From: Candidatus Hydrogenedentota bacterium
GTDB taxonomy: Bacteria > Hydrogenedentota > Hydrogenedentia > Hydrogenedentales > CAITNO01
Direction: 5' to 3'
Length of the DNA: 6,561 nucleotides
Assembly: GCA_011046175.1 (NCBI GenBank)
Contig: DSBB01000546.1
Span: forward strand, 1-6,561
The notes under the pieces were generated by a model. The model worked only from the letters and a program-made list of their open reading frames with translations, was not told where the DNA came from and did no database searches. Numbering within the stretch: the first letter of the stretch is position 1; the number at the start of each line of letters is the position of its first letter. Position numbers and translations under genes: made by a program. This document shows positions 1-5,593 of this stretch, piece by piece.

Positions 1-1412
1 AAGCGGAGGAGCGCAAACGCAGTCAGGACGCCTTCTCGAACGACGAGGTGGACATCATTGTGGCGACCATTGCTTTCGGCATGGGTATTGACAAGTCCAA
101 CGTGCGCTATGTGCTGCATACCGCCATGCCGAAATCCGTCGAGCACTATCAGCAGGAGACAGGCCGCGCCGGGCGCGACGGCCTGTCCGCCGACTGTTGC
201 CTGCTGTACTCCTATCAGGACTTTCGCGTATGGGAGGGCATACTCAACAAGTCCGAAGACGACGAAGCCCGTGCGATTGCGCAACAGAAATTGCGGGACA
301 TGCTCAACTATTGCCAGCGAACCGTGTGCCGACACAAGGCGTTGTCCGAATACTTCGGTCAGCCTTACACCCGAAAAAATTGCGGCGCCTGCGATATGTG
401 CCGGACGCCGACTGAAATTATGGAAGACTCCGGAAGCATTGCCGGGCATATTCTGGCTGCCGTTCGCCATCTGGGGGACATTGCGGGACCGAGCTACACG
501 ACCCTGATATTGACCGGCTCGAAGGAAGAGCGCATTCTCATGCGCAGACATAATAAATGCGCCGGTTACGGCACTCTGAAAAGTTATGACAAACAGGTTG
601 TTCGTGATTGGATCGAGCAGATCGTGCATCAGGGGTATCTTGAGAAGCAGGGCGAATACAATATCCTTGTAATAACGGAAAAAGGCAGAGCCGCGCTTGC
701 CGGAGATGACGCGCCGCAGTTGTCGCAGCCGGCGCCGAAACCAAAGCGGGCGCCGAAAAAAATTGCCGCCACGAAAGCCGCCGCCGTGTATGCATGGGTT
801 GATCCCGACCTGTTCGAGTCGCTCAAGAAAGTCCGACTCGACAAGGCGCGGGAACTCGGCGTACCGCCTTTTGTAGTGTTCAGCGACGCGGCATTGCGTG
901 ATATGGCGCGCCGCATGCCCGGCAACCGTAGGGAATTTCTGGCGGTGGAAGGCGTGGGCGAAAAGAAGTGCGAAGCCTTTGGCGATTTTTTTATCGCAGC
1001 AATACGCGACTATCAAGAGAATCATCCCGGCGCTGCGACGGAAACCATGCCGCCGCCTCCTCCTCCGCCCAAGCCGCCCCGTAAAATCAACACATCCAAA
1101 CGTCAGGCGGCGGCGTTGTTCGCGCAGGGCATGTCCATTGAAAAAGTCGCAGAAACCATCGGACGCAGCCCCAGCACAGTTGCCGAATACTGCGCTCAGT
1201 ATCTGTCAGAACAACAGAAGAAAAGCCCCGCGCCGTGGGTTTCGCAGGAGATCATGGACACCGTCAGCCAAGCCTTCGCAGAACTGAACACCGAACGTCT
1301 TAAACCTGTTTTTGAAAGATTAAACGGCAAAATCCCCTATTGGAAGATTCGCTTGTGCAAAGCCTGCTTGGAGAACAGCGGTTCATATGGCGGCCAAGGC
1401 AAAAGCACCTAA
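1..1412 (+). CDS. recQ: ATP-dependent DNA helicase RecQ, 5'-truncated by window edge
   Basis: RecQ is a 3'-5' superfamily 2 DNA helicase acting in recombination and repair. The reading frame is open from base 3 with no start, so the gene begins outside; 469 residues are visible. In order they show: the end of the second RecA-like domain, with motif V (ATIAFGMGIDK, about residue 21) and motif VI (QQETGRAGRDG, about 50-60, containing the arginine finger); the RecQ zinc site with Cys at about 109, 127, 130 and 133 (VCR...CGACDMC); an RQC winged helix (about 135-235); an HRDC domain (about 267-336, including EFLAVEGVGEKK); a proline tract (about 349-359); and an HTH_40-like tail (about 362-456) with a helix-turn-helix signature, GMSIEKVAETIGRSPSTV. 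Missing are the N-terminal ATP-binding motifs (Walker A, DEAH box). No frameshift is seen and the gene ends at TAA. The call is secure; the role of the extra tail is inferred to be DNA binding. Confidence 0.96.
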   Translation, partial: AEERKRSQDAFSNDEVDIIVATIAFGMGIDKSNVRYVLHTAMPKSVEHYQQETGRAGRDGLSADCCLLYSYQDFRVWEGILNKSEDDEARAIAQQKLRDMLNYCQRTVCRHKALSEYFGQPYTRKNCGACDMCRTPTEIMEDSGSIAGHILAAVRHLGDIAGPSYTTLILTGSKEERILMRRHNKCAGYGTLKSYDKQVVRDWIEQIVHQGYLEKQGEYNILVITEKGRAALAGDDAPQLSQPAPKPKRAPKKIAATKAAAVYAWVDPDLFESLKKVRLDKARELGVPPFVVFSDAALRDMARRMPGNRREFLAVEGVGEKKCEAFGDFFIAAIRDYQENHPGAATETMPPPPPPPKPPRKINTSKRQAAALFAQGMSIEKVAETIGRSPSTVAEYCAQYLSEQQKKSPAPWVSQEIMDTVSQAFAELNTERLKPVFERLNGKIPYWKIRLCKACLENSGSYGGQGKST

Positions 1413-1481
1413 ATTCCCCGCAATTTCCGGAAACACGGTCCGCCAAGTGCTGCGACGATACATTTCTGCCTTTGAGAACAG

Positions 1482-1510
1482 TTGACATGGCTTGATTGGT
1501 GCTGTATAGT
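1482..1510 (+). promoter_or_regulatory. Near-consensus sigma70-type promoter for the 1518 gene
   Basis: A perfect -35 hexamer TTGACA (1482-1487) is followed by a 17-bp spacer and the -10 hexamer TATAGT (1505-1510, five of six consensus bases). The expected transcription start, about 7 nt past the -10 box, falls at 1516-1518, which is the A of the downstream ATG or one or two bases before it. There is no room for a Shine-Dalgarno, so the transcript is predicted to be leaderless. It lies 69 bp after the recQ stop, so the next gene need not depend on recQ transcription. Confidence 0.7.
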
Positions 1511-1517
1511 GCAAATC

Positions 1518-1901
1518 ATGCTTGCCATTGACAAGAATAAAAAATTATCCGGCGCAATTTTGGTTGTGGTCACCGTAGCGGCGGTGACCTCCGCATTTTT
1601 TATCCACGACTATTATCTGCGTGGACAGGCCTATGACGGTGTAATACAGGAAACATATCGCGTTCGCAACTGGCTGCGTTGGTTCAAGGCGCCGTTAAAG
1701 CACCCCGAATACCGTTATTATTACCACTATTGGCTCATCGTGGATAGCGACGGCGTAAAACGGGAAGTGCGTGTGCCTCATTTTCTCTGGTCAAAAGGGT
1801 CTGCCGGAACGCCCGTTAAAAAGGTAACAGGGGAACGTTACCCGCGGATTGATACGCCAAAAGCAAACGAAGACAGGAACGTCATGGAGCGGTTCTTCTG
1901 A
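1518..1901 (+). CDS. Hypothetical small membrane-anchored protein (127 aa)
   Basis: I do not recognise this family. The ATG at 1518 was chosen because it lies 7 nt after a strong -10 box; the longer reading from 1482 would start inside the -35 element. The protein has a short charged N-terminus (DKNKK), one hydrophobic segment at about residues 10-29, and then a soluble part of about 95 residues. The soluble part is rich in Tyr/Trp/Arg (YRYYYHYW at 65-72) and has beta-type alternation (WLIVDSDGVKREVRVP), ending in GTPVKK..GERYPRID. With Lys/Asn before the hydrophobic segment and Arg after it, topology is ambiguous: it could be a signal anchor or an uncleaved signal sequence. The pattern vaguely recalls small membrane proteins with a beta-rich domain of the DUF3592 type, but I would not assign it. 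It follows recQ by about 105 bp and is convergent with the M48 gene. Start codon and expression are inferred from the promoter. Confidence 0.65.
   Translation: MLAIDKNKKLSGAILVVVTVAAVTSAFFIHDYYLRGQAYDGVIQETYRVRNWLRWFKAPLKHPEYRYYYHYWLIVDSDGVKREVRVPHFLWSKGSAGTPVKKVTGERYPRIDTPKANEDRNVMERFF
1568..1589. repeat. Perfect 8-bp inverted repeat inside the 1518 gene
   Basis: GGTCACCG (1568-1575) and CGGTGACC (1582-1589) are exact reverse complements separated by 6 nt (TAGCGG). The repeat would form a GC-rich hairpin about 50 nt into the predicted leaderless mRNA. It is also dyad-symmetric like an operator. It encodes the symmetric residues VTVAAVT in the hydrophobic segment, so it may be a by-product of codon choice. 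No U-tract follows, so it is not a terminator. Confidence 0.5.
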
Positions 1902-1989
1902 AACAAGTGCGTTTCCCGCAAGTTTTCCTCTGCCGCATACTGCCGACGAGTCTGTCCGCTGAATTGTTGCGACCTGGCGGATGCTGAAA

Positions 1990-3354
1990 TCATGGCTGCC
2001 GCGGCACTTCATGAATTTTGCCGCAACGAACACATTTCACTTTCGGTTTTGCGTATTCCGGGGGTAGTTTGATGCGTATGCCGCAATCGCAGTTGATAAA
2101 ACGAAACTTGTTCATGCGGCGCAGGAGATCGCCGGTGTCGCGCTGCCGTTGTCGGGGCGTGGCTTCCGGTGTGGCGCGCCTCGACGGGGTTGGGACGCCG
2201 GTCTTCGACGCCTGACCGACCGGCGCTGCCGCAGCCGCTGTGATGGCGGCCATGGGTTCCTGCGCGTTTGCCGCCCGCGCCGCCACGGGTGCTGTCTGGG
2301 CAAGCGCGGAAGCCGGTATGCGCGCCGCCCCCGCGCCGTCCACCTTGTTCCATGCCGCGGCATAGTCGGCAAAGGACCCGCCGCCGCCCATGCTCCTGAG
2401 AATGCGCACGCGCTCCTCTATGGGGGGATGAGTGCTGGTCAGCGACGATATGGCGCGTTGCCCCGCTTCGAGGGGGTTCACAATGTACATGGGCGCCATG
2501 GCCTTGCTGACGGATTTCTTGTCTCCCGGATTGCCGGAAATGGTCTCCAAGGCGCTTGCCAGACCTTCGGGGTAGCGGGTGTATACCGCGCCGCCCGCGT
2601 CCGCGAGATATTCACGCTGCCGCGAACATGCGAAGTACAGCAACTGCGCGAGCAACGGCGCGACAATTGCGAGAATCAACGCCACCACAAGCAGTATCAG
2701 TTTGGCTGCGCCTTCACCGTCACGGGAGGAACGGCGGGACCTATAGCGGCGGGACGCCCCTATATTTGAATACCACATCACGCGGAAAAAGACCTCGGTC
2801 AGCATGATAATGGAACCCACCATGATACCCGCCATGGTCATAAACAGCACGTCGCGATTGGCGATATGCGCGATTTCGTGGGCGACAACGCCCTGCAACT
2901 GGTCGCGGTTCAGTTTTGACAGCAATCCTGCGGTGACGGCGACGGCGGCATGATTCGGGTCGCGTCCGGCGGCAAAGGCGTTCAGCGACATGTCTTCTAT
3001 GATATACACCTTCGGCGGTTTGGGCAGTTGCGCCGCGATGGACATTTCCTCAACAACATTGAACAGACGGGGGTGATCCTGTTTCTGAATTTTCTTTGCG
3101 CCCGCTGCAGCCATGAGCAACCGATCCCCGGAGGAATACGCCGCAAGCGCCTGTACGCCCCAGACTAGGAAAGCGACGCCCATGCCCAGCAACCCGCCCC
3201 AGGGCAGATAGAGCGTCGCGCCGCCCATATCCAACGGCTCCGATGCGGGCACTACGGCGAATCCGATTGCAAAGCCCACCCCCAGCAGCAATAGAAGCAT
3301 AAAGCCCATGAGCAGTAGGGAACGGCGTTTATTTTGTCGAATCAGTTCAAACAT
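1990..3354 (-). CDS. M48 (HtpX-like) membrane zinc metalloprotease with C-terminal zinc ribbon
   Basis: Membrane-embedded zinc endopeptidase of family M48, which includes HtpX; members degrade misfolded or surplus membrane proteins. The 454-residue protein has hydrophobic segments at about 12-35, 49-71, 169-190 and 217-241. The catalytic motif HEIAH is at 159-163, the third zinc ligand Glu248 lies in SRQREYLAD, and the family signature STHPP is at 307-311. A basic loop (about 202-212) separates the two inner hydrophobic segments. Classical HtpX is about 290 residues; here a low-complexity Ala/Pro/Thr/Arg linker (about 340-410) leads to a zinc ribbon at about 415-454 with CxC (422, 424) and CxxC (441, 444). 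It is last in a three-gene operon, 109 bp after lemA. No clear Shine-Dalgarno precedes the ATG and I find no good promoter in the gap, so it is probably co-transcribed. Protease assignment is firm; the ribbon's role is unknown. Confidence 0.95.
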   Translation of the reverse strand: MFELIRQNKRRSLLLMGFMLLLLLGVGFAIGFAVVPASEPLDMGGATLYLPWGGLLGMGVAFLVWGVQALAAYSSGDRLLMAAAGAKKIQKQDHPRLFNVVEEMSIAAQLPKPPKVYIIEDMSLNAFAAGRDPNHAAVAVTAGLLSKLNRDQLQGVVAHEIAHIANRDVLFMTMAGIMVGSIIMLTEVFFRVMWYSNIGASRRYRSRRSSRDGEGAAKLILLVVALILAIVAPLLAQLLYFACSRQREYLADAGGAVYTRYPEGLASALETISGNPGDKKSVSKAMAPMYIVNPLEAGQRAISSLTSTHPPIEERVRILRSMGGGGSFADYAAAWNKVDGAGAARIPASALAQTAPVAARAANAQEPMAAITAAAAAPVGQASKTGVPTPSRRATPEATPRQRQRDTGDLLRRMNKFRFINCDCGIRIKLPPEYAKPKVKCVRCGKIHEVPRQP

Positions 3355-3463
3355 GGGGACCAGAGAACAGTATGATTAAGGTGGAACGTTGAGGCGTTTT
3401 TCGCGGCATGTTCATTGTCATTTTCAAGTCTTTACGTCACGGACAAACACGCGGTCAGAAACG

Positions 3464-4030
3464 TCAGGAAAAGGAGACTTTCGGGACTTCCCGTTCCGCG
3501 GCGTCTTCGATCTCAAAAAAATCCGACTTGGTAAAATTAAACATGCCGGCAACAATGTTGCTCGGGAACATTTCTATCTTGTTGTTGAACACCATTACGG
3601 CGTCGTTGTATGCTTGCCGCGCAAAGCCGATACGATTTTCCGTAGAGGTCAATTCCTCCTGTATTTGCATGAAATTCTCGTTGGCTTTGAGATCGGGATA
3701 GTTTTCCACCACCACGAAAAAATTACTCAGCGCCTGACTTAACCCGCTTTCAGCGGCGCCTTGTTCCGCGGGGCCGGAAGCCTTTTGCGCCAGGTTGCGC
3801 GCCTGGGTAATCTTCTCGAAGGTCTCGCGTTCATGGGTCATATATCCCTTGGCGGTTTCCACAAGATTGGGAATGAGATCGTGACGCCGCTTCAATTGCA
3901 CGTCTATCTGCGACCAGGCGTTCTTTACCGCATTGCGCAAACGCACCAATCCGTTGAAGATGCCGACTATCCATAAGGCTATAACAACCAGTATGGCCAG
4001 AATCACTAACAAAATCACTGTGGCGCCCAT
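3464..4030 (-). CDS. lemA: LemA family protein
   Basis: LemA proteins are small, N-terminally membrane-anchored helical-bundle proteins of unclear biochemical function, often encoded next to M48 proteases. This one has 188 residues, normal for the family. There is one transmembrane helix at about 4-26, then the conserved block LVRLRNAVKNAWSQIDVQLK followed by RRHDLIPNLVETAKGY. The middle is helical (EKITQARN..., LSNFFVVVENYPDLKANENF) and the C-terminus ends in the typical FPSNIVAGMFNF and EREVPKVSF motifs. The ATG at 4030 is preceded by AAGGAG at good spacing. It starts 18 bp after the stop of the zf-TFIIB gene, which argues strongly for one transcript. The partner protease follows downstream. 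No odd residue or truncation is visible. Confidence 0.97.
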   Translation of the reverse strand: MGATVILLVILAILVVIALWIVGIFNGLVRLRNAVKNAWSQIDVQLKRRHDLIPNLVETAKGYMTHERETFEKITQARNLAQKASGPAEQGAAESGLSQALSNFFVVVENYPDLKANENFMQIQEELTSTENRIGFARQAYNDAVMVFNNKIEMFPSNIVAGMFNFTKSDFFEIEDAAEREVPKVSFS

Positions 4031-4037
4031 AGATAAA

Positions 4038-4043
4038 CTCCTT
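4038..4043 (-). promoter_or_regulatory. Shine-Dalgarno of lemA
   Basis: On the minus strand AAGGAG lies 7 nt before the ATG at 4030. It is the best ribosome-binding site in the operon and sits in the 18-bp gap after the upstream stop. The first and last genes of the operon lack a comparable site, so lemA may be translated most strongly. Confidence 0.8.
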
Positions 4044-4048
4044 CTGTG

Positions 4049-4474
4049 TTAGGGGTTGAGGGTTTCCTGTTTCGTTTGTGGCGTGGATGAATCCGGGAAC
4101 ACATGGCGCAACCATTGCACCACCGCCGCCGCCGCGCCGTCCGAACTTCCCTGTTCGAGTATGGATAATAATTCGCCCCTGTCAAACCAAAGACCGTGTT
4201 CGTGAGGACAATAATCATAGACCACGGGCGTTTTGCCGCCCGTAACCGCTTTTCCCATTACCGCGTCACATATCGGGCACGGCCGGGACTCCTCCTTTTT
4301 CGCGGCAGCCGGATTTCCGGCGGTCAGGAAGCCATGCGTCATCTCATGGTCGCCTAAAAGCAACTCCAGTTCGCCTTCATCAAGCCAGACGCCGTGACAG
4401 GCGTCGCACAGGTCCAGCTCGATACCCTCATACTCGATGACCAACATAGGCTCTTTGCATACGGGACATTCCAT
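4049..4474 (-). CDS. Zinc-ribbon protein with two zf-TFIIB units (141 aa)
   Basis: The protein carries two copies of the TFIIB-type zinc ribbon (zf-TFIIB family), typically found in small bacterial proteins of unknown function. Unit 1: Cys3, Cys6, Cys23, Cys26 followed by HGVWLDEGEL. Unit 2: Cys66, Cys69, Cys89, then HEHGLWFDRGEL. In unit 2 the position of the fourth Cys is Glu92, flanked by His91 and His93, either of which could be the ligand. A variable linker (about 45-62) joins the units and a short polar tail follows (about 105-141). There is no membrane segment. I chose the ATG at 4474 because the first ribbon then begins at residue 3, as is usual for the family. An in-frame TTG at 4510 would add 12 unrelated residues and overlap the predicted -35 box. 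It is the first gene of the lemA/M48 operon, suggesting a link to the protease system, perhaps as a regulator or chaperone-like partner (inference). Confidence 0.9.
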   Translation of the reverse strand: MECPVCKEPMLVIEYEGIELDLCDACHGVWLDEGELELLLGDHEMTHGFLTAGNPAAAKKEESRPCPICDAVMGKAVTGGKTPVVYDYCPHEHGLWFDRGELLSILEQGSSDGAAAAVVQWLRHVFPDSSTPQTKQETLNP

Positions 4475-4480
4475 GACAAC

Positions 4481-4510
4481 ATTGTAAAGAGACCCTATTG
4501 CGATAATCAA
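4481..4510 (-). promoter_or_regulatory. Candidate promoter of the zf-TFIIB/lemA/M48 operon
   Basis: On the minus strand TTGATT (-35, complement of 4505-4510; four of six consensus bases) is followed by an 18-bp spacer and TACAAT (-10, complement of 4481-4486; five of six). The -10 box ends 6 nt before the ATG at 4474. The start of transcription would therefore coincide with the start codon, another possible leaderless mRNA. No Shine-Dalgarno lies in those 6 nt. It is weaker than the promoter at 1482. Confidence 0.45.
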
Positions 4511-4560
4511 TCATTTTTGAAACTTTATTACCGATTCAACTTTTTGCGTCTCTGCGTTAT

Positions 4561-4590
4561 TTGCTATGAATCATGTCAGGCCGTTATATT
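4561..4590 (+). promoter_or_regulatory. Candidate promoter for the 4632 gene
   Basis: TTGCTA (4561-4566, four of six consensus bases), an 18-bp spacer and TATATT (4585-4590, five of six). Transcription would start near 4597 and leave a leader of about 35 nt containing a Shine-Dalgarno. It is divergent from the operon promoter at 4481-4510, with about 50 bp of AT-rich DNA between them that could hold shared regulatory sites. Confidence 0.4.
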
Positions 4591-4620
4591 GTCAGAATAA
4601 CTATCCGTGCATGCAACCCC

Positions 4621-4625
4621 GGGAG
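4621..4625 (+). promoter_or_regulatory. Shine-Dalgarno deciding the 4632 start
   Basis: GGGAG ends 6 nt before the ATG at 4632. Earlier in-frame ATGs at 4566 and 4611 lack such a site, and the one at 4566 overlaps the candidate -35 box. This supports 4632 as the start, which places the first zinc-ribbon Cys at residue 6. Confidence 0.65.
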
Positions 4626-4631
4626 TATGGA

Positions 4632-5135
4632 ATGACTTATACGGAATGCCCCTATTGCCAGACGCAACAGAGTTTTGCTTCCTGGTTCAATCGCCAAAGA
4701 GTACATTGTACAAAATGTCACCGGACGTTTTTATTGCCGGAACCGGAAGTAGATGCGGACGGGTTGCCCAAACTGACTCCGGGGATTGCCTTGAATCAAG
4801 AGGAAATGGAAGATTCTCTTATCGGGCTGAAGCAACCCTCTTGGTTCTTTGGAGTTGCTATCCCAATTGCCCTGTGTGTATGGGCAATATGGCGAGGACT
4901 GATTATGCAGGATACCTATCTCCCTGGCGCTACGGGCCATTTCGGCGCAGAAGGCCATTGGGTAACCGGGACCGCCGCTATCTGGGCAGGTATTGCGGAG
5001 ATATGTGCTGCGGTCACATTGCATGTAGGTTTCTTCTGGTTTCCAATGAAACAACATCGGAAAATAGCCATTATATTTGGTGTAGTATCTCTTGCCGCAT
5101 TTATTTTCTGCGGTTTGATGGCGGCTCTTTCATGA
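4632..5135 (+). CDS. Zinc-ribbon multi-pass membrane protein, function unknown (167 aa)
   Basis: I do not recognise a named family. Residues 1-35 form a zinc ribbon with Cys6, Cys9, Cys26 and Cys29 (ECPYC...HCTKCHRTF), resembling the short ribbons at the N-termini of many membrane proteins in planctomycete-like bacteria. An acidic, Pro-containing linker follows (about 36-68). Three hydrophobic segments come next, at about 71-91, 113-137 and 144-165, with Trp-rich ends. No enzyme motif is visible. The ribbon presumably lies in the cytoplasm. The gene is transcribed divergently from the zf-TFIIB/lemA/M48 operon. Its base composition looks somewhat more AT-rich than its neighbours. No terminator is evident after the TGA. 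It could be a sensor or accessory of the neighbouring protease unit, but only position and the zinc-ribbon theme suggest that. Confidence 0.8.
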   Translation: MTYTECPYCQTQQSFASWFNRQRVHCTKCHRTFLLPEPEVDADGLPKLTPGIALNQEEMEDSLIGLKQPSWFFGVAIPIALCVWAIWRGLIMQDTYLPGATGHFGAEGHWVTGTAAIWAGIAEICAAVTLHVGFFWFPMKQHRKIAIIFGVVSLAAFIFCGLMAALS

Positions 5136-5202
5136 ATGATGAATTTGTAGCGAATACGAAAAAATAGTCAGAAATGATTTGGTAGTTTAAGTGTGATACT
5201 AT

Positions 5203-5337
5203 TTACGATTCTTCCACCTGCGTAGAATGCACCTGATATTCCGGCGCAAACTCCGCCAAGGTCTTGGCCTCCTTGAGCGTTTCAAGAGCCACCTCGGCCT
5301 TGAATGATTCTGTTAATTGTCTGCGCTTCTTACCCAT
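5203..5337 (-). pseudogene. IS3-family transposase OrfA remnant, frameshifted (44 codons)
   Basis: On the minus strand an ATG at 5337, preceded by a GGGG Shine-Dalgarno-like run (5342-5345), opens a 44-residue frame beginning MGKKRRQLTESFKAEVALET and continuing LKEAKTLAEFAPEYQVHSTQV. This is the N-terminal helix-turn-helix of IS3-family OrfA, the DNA-binding half of the transposase, normally about 90-110 residues. After VHSTQV, where OrfA usually continues with a Ser/Thr-Arg/Lys-Trp-Lys stretch, the frame reads EES and stops. The shifted frame restores WKNRK and then meets TAG at 5199-5201, so the rest of OrfA and all of OrfB are missing. The element is dead. It lies between two intact genes and marks an old insertion followed by deletion. 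Confidence 0.8.
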
Positions 5338-5450
5338 CTGTCCCCTTTCTTTTCGGACATGGTAACCGGAAAGATTCCACTTAAGCCAATGGTCTTAATT
5401 TCGGGGTGAACCGTGGCATTTCGATTTTGCGCGTTGAACGGCTAAAATCC

Positions 5451-5486
5451 GTCGCAACCCCTCAAAAGTCCTCCAAAAGTCGCAAC
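5451..5486. repeat. Short direct repeats GTCGCAAC and CTC(C)AAAAGTC
   Basis: GTCGCAAC occurs at 5451-5458 and again at 5479-5486, 28 bp apart. Between and overlapping them are the near-tandem copies CTCAAAAGTC (5461-5470) and CTCCAAAAGTC (5471-5481). Two copies only, so neither a CRISPR nor a proper iteron array. It could be a remnant of a mobile-element end or a protein-binding site. Confidence 0.45.
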
Positions 5487-5560
5487 TGTCATGGATTCTC
5501 TTGGGTCGGTTAAATATGCGGGTTAAGCCTGTCAAATGAAGCGTATTGGAAATGTGTTTG

Positions 5561-5583
5561 AAAAATAACCCGCTGCTCACAGG
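5561..5583 (-). terminator. Weak candidate terminator after the oxidoreductase gene
   Basis: On the minus strand CCTG and CGGG (complements of 5580-5583 and 5569-5572) can pair across a 7-nt loop and are followed by TTATTTTT. The stem has only 4 bp including a G-U pair, but the position, just after the stop at 5594, and the U-rich tail are right. A second 5-bp hairpin, ACAGG/CCTGT (5579-5593), overlaps it. Confidence 0.25.
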
Positions 5584-5593
5584 ATGTCCCTGT

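Larger units (their letters stand above)
5338..5593. other. Non-coding region beside the IS remnant
   Basis: Together with 5136-5202 this is the only sizeable stretch without a credible intact gene. The part next to the OrfA start (5338 to about 5420) is probably the 5' leader of the old insertion sequence, but I could not identify a terminal inverted repeat or target-site duplication. A 70-codon minus-strand frame across 5395-5607 overlaps the stop of the oxidoreductase gene, has no recognisable domain and is not called. The segment also holds a short repeat cluster (5451-5486) and a weak terminator-like hairpin (5561-5583). Confidence 0.5.

Noticed and set aside
1413..1481. Terminator after recQ
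   Set aside because: No stable hairpin followed by a T-run could be found.
1902..1989. Terminator between the convergent 1518 and M48 genes
   Set aside because: Only a 5-bp TCCGC/GCGGA pairing with a 17-nt loop and no T-tract is visible.
2149..2769. 206-codon plus-strand frame opposite the M48 gene
   Set aside because: Arg/Gly-rich shadow of a GC-rich coding strand; the opposite frame has HEXXH and all family motifs.
4475..4510. TTG start giving a 12-residue longer zf-TFIIB protein
   Set aside because: No Shine-Dalgarno before it, the extra residues precede the usual family start, and it overlaps a candidate -35 box.
4607..5167. 186-codon plus-strand frame overlapping the zinc-ribbon membrane protein
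   Set aside because: The competing frame has paired CxxC motifs, three membrane segments and a Shine-Dalgarno; this one has none.
5451..5486. CRISPR or iteron array
   Set aside because: Only two copies of each short repeat, with no spacer periodicity and no cas or rep gene nearby.
5520..5535. TTGACA on the minus strand as a promoter
   Set aside because: At the right spacing only TAACCG is found, a poor -10 box, and no gene follows except the dead OrfA.
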